Assembly (NCBI GenBank): GCA_032768795.1
Contig: CP136490.1
Span: forward strand, 868,001-932,000
From: Tremella fuciformis
Taxonomy: Eukaryota > Basidiomycota > Tremellomycetes > Tremellales > Tremellaceae
Reading direction: 5' to 3'
Length of the DNA stretch: 64,000 bases
The position numbers and the translations under genes are program-made. Positions 32,097-42,311 of this stretch are shown piece by piece. The notes below the pieces were generated by a model. The model did not search any database. It was given only the letters and a program-made list of their open reading frames with translations, and was not told where the DNA came from. Position 1 is the stretch's first letter. Each line of letters starts with the position of its first letter.

Positions 32097-33620
32097 CTAA
32101 TGAATTGGTCCGGCCTTGACCCGTGGATCTGCGGAATTGACTTTACCGGACGAAGACCGGGAACGGTCAAGGTCCACGGCAAAGGATGACAAGGTGTGCT
32201 GGAGTTGTCGAAGCAGCTCGGCTGCATCGACTGCTTGCGGCTCGGCAAACGCAGAGGTCGAGTCGCTCTGGGCATGGGGACCATGATCGGCATCCGGTGG
32301 AGAGTGAACAGGCCGACCTCCAAGCTCATCATTCGAAGCCTCTCGCTCGACGACAGACGGTCGGCGGAAGCCAGGGATGTGCTCAGAGGCTCGTCGCAGG
32401 AAGCTGCGTACGCCATCGCCCATGCCGCTGAGCGAATACGGCTGCTCCATCGGTACACTGCTAGGAGCAGCGCTGGCGCTGGACTCGGATAGTCGGGGAC
32501 CGGCCGAGGCATGCCTGGCCTTTGTTTGGGCAGCTGGGCCGTTCAAGCCGTAATCATCGCTTCTCCATCCACCCCGAGCGCGGATAGGGCTTTCTGGCGG
32601 CTCCTCCTCGTCGCTCTCGTCGCTCTCGTCGCTCTCAAACACCTTCGACGGCATAGGGCTGCCTGCTCGGCCTTCTCGAGGACCAGCATCTGAAAGGCGT
32701 CCGCGTGAACCGGCTCGTTCTCGACTGGCTGTAGGAGGGGGGCTGCGATGGCGCGAACACTTCTTCTTTTCCGGTTCTGAGAGTGTATCGGCAACTCGGA
32801 TATGACCTCGACCGCGGCGAGAGGGCGGTGGGAGTCGGGCCTCGGCAGGCGGCGGTGATGGGGTTCGAGATCGATACTTGCCAAAGTTGACTGGTCGAGC
32901 GAACGGGAAATCTGCTGGAGGAGAGCTGATATCTGCCCAAGTAGAATCCCGGTCGTTGTCGCCTTCTGACATGCCACTCTCGCTGTCCTCCTCGTATCCC
33001 CTGTCGACATCATCGTCGTCACCATCATCGTCGCCTGAAGGTGATGGCGCGCGATCGAGCGGAGGGGGGTGCTGAGTAGGCGCGGCTGTCATTGCCAGCT
33101 TGGCGGAAGGGGCTACGGCAAACTTCAACGAGCACGTCCGTTTCGGCGGTGCTGTAGCCTTGAAAGTCGGTGTGAAGCCCTAGGAAGATCGCAAAGAGCT
33201 TACCTCGGGGGTCCATTCTGGCTGCTCGCGCGCCTCCTCGACCTTGTCCAGCTTGCTATTGACTCGCTCAAGGTTGTGTCCGAAGATCAGATGATGCGGC
33301 GCGTCGCCCATATCCGAGCTGGTGCTTTCGCGCCGTAGGATTGAATCTGGCAGACCATTCGGGCTGGATAATGCTGTGGACGGCGCCGTGGTGTGAGAGG
33401 AAGTCATGCCTGGACCTCCCGATCCGGACGAAGGGCGGCTTGGACCTCGGTGATCGGGCGAGCTGAGCAAAGTGGAGAGAAGCGAGACGGGTGCTGGGTG
33501 GACGCGACTGTCGATCGATTCGTTGTCGGAAGGGACAGCAGAGGATGGTACGCTGCTCATTGCGGCGCGAGCTGGCGAGATGGGCGAGATGGGCTGTTTC
33601 TCAAAGGTGAGCTCGGACAT
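32097..33620 (-). CDS. Disordered Ser/Pro/Asp-rich protein of unknown function
   Basis: Not recognised. Two exons (33620 to about 33203, then a second from about 33150 to 32097) join in phase 0 to about 485 aa. The only segments that look structured are ILRRESTSSDMGDAPHHLIF with GHNLERVNSKLDKVEEA near residues 95-130, a GVRSFLRRASEHIPGF helix near 380, and a C-terminal helix AAELLRQLQHTLSSFAVDLD. In between are acidic runs (GDDDGDDDDVDRGYEED, ESDESDESDEEEPPES) and SR/SP-rich tracts (SRTPSPPPAE, SRHRSPPP). Composition suggests a phosphorylated, perhaps nuclear or cytoskeleton-associated protein, but no domain supports this. ATG 33620 is the first in frame. It runs away from SSS1. Confidence 0.65.
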
Positions 33621-34416
33621 GGTGAAGGTGGTAGAGAGAGGGAGAAGTGCGAGCTTTGAGGTGATCGACGAGGTTGGCTGCAGGTGGCTATGAGGACTGG
33701 GCGATGGGGGTGGCCATGCTGTCCTATCGTCCTGTGTTCGTTTGAGACCTCGGAGTTGTCGTGTTTCAGATGTTCACCTCGAGAATCGGTGAGTGAAAGA
33801 AGGAAGAAGCAGCGATCCAAGGCTGTTATCCACTCGGCGGTGGCGTCGGACGGCGCTACGGGTGAAAAGGGCAAAGCACGCCGTGTATTCTAGTAGTCTC
33901 CTGCAGGGATGGATGACAAGCGAGAAGTGCCAAGAGCGAGGGTGATCAGAGCGGTGCCGAGCGGTGTCAGTGTGGATGTGGTCGTGGTGGCGAACAAAGG
34001 GCGGTGAGTTGTGATGGCGGTGGTGTTTATATACCCTTGTCTATGCTGTATGCTGTGCCGAGACAGTGGAGACGGTGGAGATTCCAGAGAGGGATGGGGT
34101 GATGAATGCGCCGCTTTGTCATATGTCGGACTTGTTGTCGATCCTATGACAAGACCGAGGAATGGAGATGGAGATGCCCGTTCATTAGGGTTTCACACAG
34201 GGCAGAGGGAGAGTCAGTGCGCAGTTACGTCATCACAATTAGATCGGACACGGCCGTAGCGGAGTAGCCGCCTTAACACCGCTTGTGGCACTTCTGGGAA
34301 GCGGTGAGCAGCCATGACGTGGCTTGTCGCACGAGGCCACATGGTCCCGTATCACACCGTCCAGCAAGACAGCTGAATCCTCTGCTTTTGTCTCTACACT
34401 CCGACAGCCGCCCATC
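33621..34416. other. Divergent intergenic region upstream of SSS1 and the 33620 gene
   Basis: Roughly 800 bp. A TATA-like TTTATATACC lies at 34026-34035. No coding exon or RNA gene is visible; the open frames here are short. Confidence 0.4.
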
Positions 34417-34883
34417 ATGTCGGAAAGACTCAAGGAGCTGGCGGACGTGCCGAAAGATTTCGTCAAAGAAGGGACACAGGTGAGGTCCTCTACCCCCGAT
34501 GCAGCGCATCTCATCACCGGTCTCGACCTCTCCCCTCCCGTGATCAATGTGTTCCGAAGACTGACAGGCAGTTTGTCAACCGGTGCACCAAGCCGACACA
34601 AGCAGGTCAGTGCCCTATCCGCAACTGTACCCGCCACCATTTTACCCAATGATCAGGCAGACGCTGACCTTCAGAATACGTCCAGCTGTGCAAGGCAATC
34701 GCCATCGGTTTCGGCATCATGGGTTTCATCGGCTACTTTGTCAAGCTCATCCACATCCCCATGTGCGTTCTTTCCCGTCGGCGAGAATGGACAAAGCTGA
34801 TTCCCAGAAACAACATCTTGGTGTGAGTTGTCATTGAGGGGTATTGCGCTGATCTATGGCTGACTCGCAGCGGTGGCGCATGA
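34417..34883 (+). CDS. SSS1: Sss1, Sec61 translocon gamma subunit
   Basis: Sss1 clamps the two halves of the Sec61 channel in the ER membrane. Five exons give a 70-residue protein, the usual size: 34417-34479 ([20 protein letters not shown] plus Q), 34572-34605 ([11 protein letters not shown]), a third with [20 protein letters not shown] and YFVKLIHIP, a 15-nt exon 34808-34822 (INNILV) and a last exon of 13 nt ending GGA. An amphipathic N-terminal helix, the conserved RCTKP motif and one tail-anchor membrane helix ([17 protein letters not shown]) are all present. All splices are GT-AG and in frame. Its five exons make it easy to miss for automated prediction. Confidence 0.95.
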
Positions 34884-35158
34884 TTCGAGAGGGATTTCCC
34901 GAAACGCAAACAGGCATGATGCATTGTATACACTTGGGGTGGTCTTACGATCAGAGCAAGAAGTGACAAGGAGAAAGTTTCTACCTGGAAACAATTGATG
35001 ACATTGTCAAGACGTCCGGTATCTGTGCACATTTGACATTTGCAATGTTGCATCTACCTTCACTCTCATGATGTAGCTGGATATACGTGATGACCCTTAT
35101 AAGCATTAACCCATTGACACTATGAATTGACAAGATCCGGCTCGCTCCTCCCCCACGT

Positions 35159-37560
35159 CTAGTCGTGATGCTTCGTCAGGTCCAGCGAGTTGATCGCATC
35201 GGCCAAGTCAAAGTGGAAGAAGGGTGTGGCGCGGTCTAACAGGGGCAGAGTGATCTGGCTGCTAGCGCCCGAGATGCGCCTCTTCTCGTCGGTGTCCTCG
35301 AGCTGCGTGCGTACATCCTCGCCCTGCTCCTCGAGGCGGCGGAGCTCGTCAACCGAATACTGCTGAGGCGAGCTGCTGCCGCTAGCCACACCGTTGGCTT
35401 CTGCGTCGGCGCGCCGTTGGTCTGCAGGGCTGCGCGAGTTGTCCTGCGGCACGACGGGAGCCACCTCGAGGGCGGCGCCGTGACGCGACTGACCCTGTCC
35501 AAAACCGCCGGCGATGAGGGCGCGGCGGATCCAAGGAGAGAGGATGCCGCAGAAGTGGAAGTCGACCGCGCGGTCGGCCCATTTCTCGACCTCCTTCTTG
35601 GTATCGATGAGGTTCTGCACACCGGTCGTGTCGAGGTTGGCAACGGCGGAGAAGTCGAGGACAATTGCGCGGAGACGGGGCTTGCTCTGCTCGAGCTCGT
35701 ACAGCTCGTGCTCCTGCGACTTCTTGGGTCCCGGGTCGTTCCACGGCCTGTCGCCCTTGGGCACATTGGACATGTCCCGCCCGCGGCGCGTGAGGAGCTT
35801 GACGCGCTCGACGAGGCGGTCGTTGATGTACGAAGCGTTGGGGTAGAGGAACGACTCCTCGAAGCGGTAGATGATGATGCCGGGCGGCGGGGCCTCGACG
35901 GGGATCTCGCGGTTGGTGACGCCGTCGTCCTCGTCGATGGGGACGTAGATGTCGCGGACGTTGGCGCCGTTCTCGAGCGACTCGGGCTGGATCCGCACGC
36001 GGCCGAGGAAGTGGCCCTTGGGGCGGGCGATGCGGAAGAGAAGGAGCACGACGGAGGTCGCGAGCGACCAGTAGATGCCAGACTCGATGGTGTAGAAGAT
36101 GGACCAGAGCACGGCGCCGACGAAGATGACGTACTCAAGCGGCGAGACGCGCCAGAAGCCGTACGACTGCTTCGGCGAAGCGACGAGGTCGGCAACGGCA
36201 TGGATGATGAGTGCGGACAGGGCGGCGTTAGGGATCCAGTAGAACGCGGGCGCGACGGCGTAGAGCGCGATGATGACGCAGACGCCGGTGGGAATACCGG
36301 CAGCGGGGGTGCGGACACCCGACTTGGACTTGAGCGCCGAGCGGGAAAAGGAGCCGGTGGAGGGGTAGGCCGAGAAGACGCTGCCGACGGTATTGTTGAC
36401 GCCGATGGCAATGAGCTCCTGGTTCGGGTTGATTTTGTAGCCGTTGAGACGACCGAAAGACTTGGCAATCGAGATGTGCTCGAGCAGCAGGATGATGGTG
36501 GCCACGGGGATATGCGGGCCGATGGCAGCCAGCAGGTCCTTGGTGATCTTGGGCTGGCCGACGTGGCGCAGACCCGAGGGGACGGTGCCGACAAGGGCGA
36601 TGGGCGCGGTCTTGTGGTGAATGCTGATGCGCCACGAGATGATGGTGAAGATGATAATGACGAACGCGTGGCGTAGCGCGCTGGCGAAGAACGCCACACG
36701 GCCGAGGCGCGGGAAGCGCTTGGGCACAAAGTCGCTGAAGAGCCACTTGAGCAAGTAGAGGAGGAAGAGGGCAGGGATACCGAACGCGGCGTCCTTGGTG
36801 CAGTGCGGCAGGTTCTTCAGCGTGTTGATGATGACCTTGTACGTCGCCGCACGAGTGTCGAAACGCTTCGCCAAACCCAGTAGCGCGGGGACCTGTCCGG
36901 CGGCGATGTTGATGGCGGAACCGGTCATGAATCCCGATACGGCGGGTTGGGGGATGAACTCGACGAGCCAGCCGATACGCAGCAGTCCAATACCGAGGAC
37001 GATGAAACCGCAGATGAACGCGAGGCAGGTGGCGATCTCAGGGGCGGTGAAGTCTTTGTGCTTGGCCATGACAGCGGTGATGATGTTGCCTGTCTCGAGG
37101 GACATGACGGCGACGGGACCGATGGAGACATCTTTGGACGTGGCAAAGAGGGCGTAGGTGAGCACACCGATGAAGGACGAGTAGAGGCCGTATTCGGGCG
37201 AGAGGAGGGCGATCTTGGCGTACGAGAGCGACTGAGGCACAAGCACCATGCCGACAGTGATACCGCTGCCCGTCAGCCTGCTGTCCCCGTCTGTTAGCTG
37301 GCGAAGAGAACTTACGCGATCAAGTCGCCGACGAGCCAGGTGAGGTTGTACCGCGGCGCCCATTGCAAGAACGGGAACAGGCTGAGCACGTACGTCTTGG
37401 CCTGAACGATCAGCGCCGCACTTGGCGCGAAAGCGTGCGCACTCACCGCAGGCAAGGGCGACTTGGCATGGCCGCGGACCCAGTCTACAGCCGAGACCGA
37501 GTCTGGCGAACCTTCTTCGGGGACGCCGAGGTAGCGTCTGACACGCTGGGCATAGGCCAT
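35159..37560 (-). CDS. SulP-family sulfate permease
   Basis: High-affinity sulfate uptake at the plasma membrane (SUL1/SUL2 type, proton symport). Exons 37560-37316 and 37277-35159, with a 38-nt intron, give 787 aa, normal for the family. The N-terminal sulfate-transporter signature is seen (GITVGMVLVPQSLSYAKIA, LSPEYGLYSSFIGVLTYALF, TSKDVSIGPVAVMSL), followed by many hydrophobic segments with GFMTGSAINIAAGQVPALLG and NTVGSVFSAYPSTGSFSRSA. A linker leads to the cytoplasmic STAS domain, with LRAIVLDFSAVANLDTTGVQ near 630-650. Codon use is strongly biased to G/C at third positions, suggesting high expression. That bias also opens a 419-codon antisense frame that is not a gene. The specificity within SulP is inferred from family resemblance. 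Confidence 0.93.
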
Positions 37561-38945
37561 CTTGATCTGGACGGCTGCTGCCAGAAGGATTTGGAAGAGG
37601 GAAGGGGGGATTGGGAATGCGCGATGAAAAGTGGGAATAGGAGGGCGGGCGGTGCTTCTTATCTATGTTGGGAATGGGTCGAGGAGGGGCGAGGAGCGCA
37701 GAGAAGACGTTGAAAAGAGTGCGATGACGACTGGATGTCGATATCGCCTTGGATCTGGAATATCTGGAATGCGGGAGGCAAGACGAGCTTTGGGCCCCGG
37801 ACGGCGACTCGTGCTGCGTGTGCAATGGGACCCACTCAGCCCTGGGGTCAGGCCTGCGCCAGAAGCAGAAGCACCAGGGGAGGGGAAGGCAGGGACGCTC
37901 CGAGGATGGCGGATGGCCGCTCGCAGATCGACGCTCCGAGGATGGCGGATGGCCGCTCGCAGATCGACGCTCCGACAGACAGACGTGCGTCAGGCGGGTC
38001 AGCTGAGAGGAGGGCAGGGGGAGGGGTGGTGATCGACGCCGCGGGTCTGGATCTCGCTGTCGTCCTGTCTGGTGTTCTGAAGGGTGGAGTAATCGTAGAC
38101 GACAAGTTGCGCCTTCAGTCCATTATTTTCGAGCACGATTTGATTTTGCCTTGGCGGGGTCAGACGTCAGGGGTGAGTCATCCTCGTACAGTAGTGTAGG
38201 CTGTCAGGTCTTGCACGCAGCCCTGTCCTGTCCTCCCCTTTGTCTGCTCATTCACCGAACCAGAGAGATCAAGCACGCCATGAGTAATCGACGGTGACGC
38301 TTTCAGTCGCAACTATCACGCCATCGATTATTTCACTCTTTCTGTTTTTGATCGCTTGCAAAGGATCACGGGATCGTGCCTGACAAATGCCGCACAGACC
38401 GATAATTAGGCACCCCACCATCTCCTCGACACGACGTCACTCTGCTGGCAAGGTTTCGATCTTTTCTCGTCGACATCAGACGACCATACATGGATAACGA
38501 GCACCTCATACGGCGTCACAAACCAGTGACATGGGACACAACTGGCGCGTTCTCATGCCATTATCAAGGTATCATTTACCTGTAGCGCTCCACTGCTCTA
38601 CCCGCCACTATAAGCTGGCGCGCCGATACACTAACAGCTCCACGATGCGCGGTCGCCAGATGGTTATCGCGGAATCATCATGCATCGCGATCTGCTACGC
38701 AAAAGGCGAAAGGCTAAAAGCGAAGTAAAAGAGGTAGAAGACCAAAGTCAAAGACACACAGGATACCGCTCGTCATCGCGACCGTGAAGTCACGGCACGA
38801 CAGAACGAAGCAGAATGGCGTACGAAAGAGGTCACGGGAATCGCGAGGATGGGAGGGGTAACCACGAACAAGCTCCGCTAATCATTACAAGAACCACCGC
38901 AACAGACCAAACACCGCTCAATCCCAAAATAGGAGAGAGACGGTT
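37561..38945. other. Intergenic region between SulP promoter and histone H1 3' end
   Basis: Both neighbours are on the minus strand, so this is the SulP upstream region plus the H1 3' UTR. It contains a perfect 36-bp tandem repeat at 37894-37975. No gene is supported; short frames over the repeat are read only because it is GC-rich. Confidence 0.45.
37894..37975. repeat. 36-bp tandem repeat upstream of the sulfate permease
   Basis: Two perfect copies of a 36-bp unit beginning GACGCTCCGAGGATGGCGGA (37894-37929 and 37930-37965) and the first 10 bases of a third. It starts about 330 bp upstream of the SulP ATG. Confidence 0.9.
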
Positions 38946-40274
38946 TCAGGCCTTCTTGGCGGGGGCAGCCTTCTTCTTAGGGGCGGCCTTCTTGGCGACG
39001 GCCTTGGCAGCGGCAGCCTTGGCTGATAATATCAGCTACTGATCTAGCATATGCAGTGTCCCTACTCACCAGCGGGGGCCTTCTTGGGGGCAGAGGTCTT
39101 CTTCGCGGCCGGGGCTTTCTTAGCGGCAGCGGGCTTCTTCACGGTCTTCGCGGGTTTAGGGGCAGCAGCCTTCTTGGGAGCAGGGGCGGCAGCGGGCTTC
39201 TTGGCAGCAGGGGCCTTCTTCGCGACGGGCTTCTTCGCCGGCTTGGGGGCAACGTTCTCCTTGCCAGCAGGAGCCTTCTACTCGTGTCAGATATGGCTAA
39301 GCATGAATGATGACTTGACTGACCTTGGCGGGGAGCTTGACACGGCCACCAATGCCCTTGGGCAGGGTCAGGTCACCCTTCTCGGCACCACGCTTGATGG
39401 CGTTGGAGAGGTTGTTGACGTTCGAGGCGGAGCTCATGTCGATCTTGTATTTGTCGGCAAGGAACCTACAATCAGTCCGAGTACAATGACTGCGAGCAAT
39501 ACTGACTTCTTCAAGGTGGGGCGCGAAACACCGCCGCGGGCCTCCTCGGGGTGGGCCTTGATAGCCTCCTGGACATTGTCAGCACATTCATAAACAAGGT
39601 CTTCAGCCGAATGGAAAATCTCCGGAAGAGGAAATTGTGCTTCGAGGACCGGCAACGTGAGAGGAGCCAAGCTGGGAGCATGCATGGCATGCGAAACGAT
39701 GCCAGATCGTGCGGCTGACCATGCATGTCAAGCAGCAGCAAACCCCACCGCTCAACGCCAGATGCGAGAAGGTTGACCGGAAAGAATGGAGGTCCACTCT
39801 GGAGAAAAGGAGGGTGGCGTGTTGTTTGTCCCGAGCAGCCACGAAGGACGAGCCGAGGCTCTCTGCCCATGGACAGATCCCGCCTGTGGTCGAGACACAG
39901 CATAAGACGACCAGTTCGTACGACTGGCCGTACTGGCACGCAGAGGGGCAACGGGAGAAAGAGTCTCTAGAATCGACCAGGATCCCGAGGGAGGTATCCA
40001 AGGCGATGTCCCCGCGGTGACGGCTGCAGGCGATGCAGCCCATGCACGACTCGCATGCATGGGTCGCCGTTTTGTAGCGCGCTCGCTCGTGGAGTTCACC
40101 AGACGAAGCTGGCCAGGTTGGAAGTGACACAGGGAAAGAAAGAGGATCGGCCGAACGAGGGATGACGAGAAAGAGTGGAACCGGTTGACTCACCTGGATC
40201 ATGGACAGGAAGGTGGGGTGCGAAGCGGGCTTCTTGGCGGCGGCAGCCTTCTTGGTAGCGGTGGTAGGAGCCAT
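38946..40274 (-). CDS. Linker histone H1
   Basis: Binds linker DNA at the nucleosome dyad. The short basic N-terminus (TATKKAAAAKKPASHP) leads into the winged-helix globular domain: TFLSMIQEAIKAHPEEARGG, VSRPTLKKFLADKYKI, NVNNLSNAIKRGAEKGDLTL and GIGGRVKLP. The C-terminal half is the classic Ala/Lys/Pro-rich tail (KPVAKKAPAAKKPAAAPAPK and similar) to the stop at 38946. Exon 1 covers 40274-40194. The intron after MIQ is 625 nt (40193-39569), far longer than others here; the remaining introns are about 45-60 nt. Length is near 195 aa. The start is the first ATG of the conserved N-terminus. Confidence 0.95.
39569..40193 (-). other. 625-nt intron of histone H1
   Basis: Donor CAG|GTGAGT at 40193 and acceptor CCAG at 39569 join MIQ to EAIKAHPEEARGG in frame. 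It is about ten times the typical intron length here. Open frames inside have no family resemblance. I found no snoRNA boxes by eye. Confidence 0.85.
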
Positions 40275-42084
40275 TGCGACGGTCTGTAGAGGTTTCGCTC
40301 GGAAAGCTCAAGTGTGGCTGGTCATCAGCGGTCGAGAACAACGGGGCGGGTCAGGCGGCGACGAGGGGGGTCGAGCAACGAAGACGGCTCCCGCAGTCGC
40401 GCGTTGGCGCTCGCCGTGCTCAACGGGGGCTGGCACGGGTCGCGCGATGCTTGAGGAGGTCGGGCGGGGGCGTGAAGGGGCTCTGACTCACCTCGAGTGG
40501 GTGTTGGAAGGAAGTTGTGAAAACGCAGAGTGATGGTGGGGAAGAAAGAGGGCGGGAGGCGAGGGCCGGGGGCTTAAGTCACAGACGGCGCGCTCGCTCC
40601 CCATCGCGCTCGATTCGAGCGGCAACAAACATCCCTTTTCTTTCGACCGTATCTCCTTCATTTTTACAGCTTTTCATGCTCGGTCTTCGTTCAATGCATA
40701 GTTGATCCCCTCCTACATCTACTGGTTCTCTCAGTTTCTCATGCATACATAGCAACATGGGTCGAGATCGTCTCCGCAAGGAAAGAGCCTTGGTCACGTG
40801 ACTTCCTTCCTTCCGTCCGCGGCGTTTTGTGAGCGTTCTCAAAGCGCCGAGCCTCTTCTCCTCCTCGGTCTCCCCTGGGTCGCGGTCGAGAAGATATAAG
40901 GCTGGATAGGTTGGAGACGTGTCCGAGGACTGCTGCCGATCCTTTCTTGCTTCTATCGCACAGCGTACAGGCGTTACCAGGCAATATGCGAACGTCGAAC
41001 GCGAGCCTCATCTTTCACCATCTGCCACACCATCTGTGATCCTTGTGGTCATCAGTCTCTCGTCGAGAGGTCGGTCACACACTCTTTTCGAGGCCTCTCT
41101 ACGGGCTGTTACGGTCCCAAAGTCATATACTCAGTCTCGGGGTGGCGTTGCAAGTCAGCCTGGGCTACAGTGCGGATGCGACGGTCCGAAGTCCAGGACG
41201 CCTTGACCGCGACTGAAGGAGTGGCGGAGGTGTAGATGAAGACGGGCCACGAAGGACCTCTCACTGGTCTAGGAGGGTAAGACGTGTGCCAGAACACTTA
41301 CACATTCGTCGGGCATGGTGAAGAGCTGTCATGTGGCGGGCGAACCAGTGTACGTGGCGCAAAAGTGGAATGGACATGCCAGTCTGGCGCAGCAGTAAAG
41401 AGCAGCCGCCCCTCGCCAGCTGCTCGAGCTCTAGCTCGTCATATAATGTGGTTGTGACTCTCAAATGTCGCTGACATGCTCCCATGCACCCCCGGCACGT
41501 CCTCAAACGCGTTCGGGCAGCTGCATTATATGCCATGCACAAGAAATCGCGCTCGACATCTGAAATGACCCCTGCTGAGCTGTCGAAAATATTGAACGGT
41601 TTGCCACCGGATCATGAAAGTGGAGGCAGTAGACCGGATCTCGTGACGCCGATCAAACACCCTGCAGGGTCCCCGGTGTTGACGTTCAGGGTCCGGGAGT
41701 CTTCAGGGGCCACGAGGTATTGAGGGTGACGTGTAGGAAAATAGGAGCCCGTGTGCAGAGCGTAGCCAATGTGGCACTTTCCTACTCGGTTCAGTGTGGC
41801 TCTTTCTGACTGGAAAGTTGGGCACCGTCCTCATCGATCCGACGTGTTTGGCAAGCGTGCATACAGGGCCTGCCGGAGGGAGGGCCTCTCGCAGGCAGGA
41901 CATTATAGTCTACAGTATGCACAAGGCGTATCTGACCAGAGAAATGGGTGTGGTGGGTGGGAAGCTTACGCAGAGATAACGCCGATGCGTACGAAGATGA
42001 TGTGACAGAGAGAGGATCAGATCAGCTTCGTCCGCTTGCAAGGTATCCGTTGTCACGTGACACCAAAATCACCACCTCACTACC
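40275..42084. other. 1.8-kb region with no supported protein gene
   Basis: Lies between the H1 start and a 5S-like RNA gene. It should contain the H1 promoter. Short frames are present on both strands (for example 41484-41723 on +, 79 codons), but none has splice signals, family resemblance or convincing composition. I saw no tRNA here. Confidence 0.4.
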
Positions 42085-42194
42085 ATCCACGGCCCGGAAA
42101 GCATCGCTTCCCGTCCGATCAGCGCAATTCAAGTCGGGCATCGCCCGGTCAGTACGAGGGTGGGTGACCCCCTCGGAACGCCGGGTGCTGTGGT
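42085..42194 (+). rRNA. Dispersed 5S rRNA-like gene, shortened in one arm
   Basis: The + strand begins ATCCACGGCC and ends GGTGCTGTGG followed by a run of six T, the Pol III terminator. Between are the landmarks of fungal 5S rRNA: AAAGCATCGCTTCCCGTCCG then ATC (box A region, loop B), AGCGCAATTCAAG, CGGTCAGTACGAGGGTGGGT then GACC (box C) and GGAACGCCGGGTGCTGTGG. Helices can be drawn: ends 1-9 with the 3' end, GAGGG with CCCTC in arm IV, and CCCGG with CCGGG in arm V. The length is about 110 nt instead of about 118, because some 8 nt of helix II and loop A are missing. It may be a functional divergent copy or a pseudogene. It converges on ENA1 (stop at 42312). Confidence 0.7.
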
Positions 42195-42311
42195 TTTTTG
42201 GCGCGCCGTTCGTCGGATTTGCTCAAGGACCTTTGTTGCATTGTATCACTATCTCTCTATCGCAAGGTGCTGCTTCCGTCTCGCCATATACACCGTGATA
42301 TTGCGCACTGT

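Noticed and set aside
35417..36676. 419-codon open frame on the + strand
   Set aside because: Antisense to the SulP permease. It exists because the transporter uses G/C-ending codons; the translation is Asp/Gly/Val/Glu-rich with no family resemblance.
35236..36729. 497-codon minus-strand frame rich in Ser/Arg/Pro
   Set aside because: Same strand as SulP but shifted frame; composition is a shadow of the biased codons.
41484..41723. 79-codon + frame between H1 and the 5S-like gene
   Set aside because: Composition is not implausible, but there are no splice partners, no family and no leader features; too weak to call.
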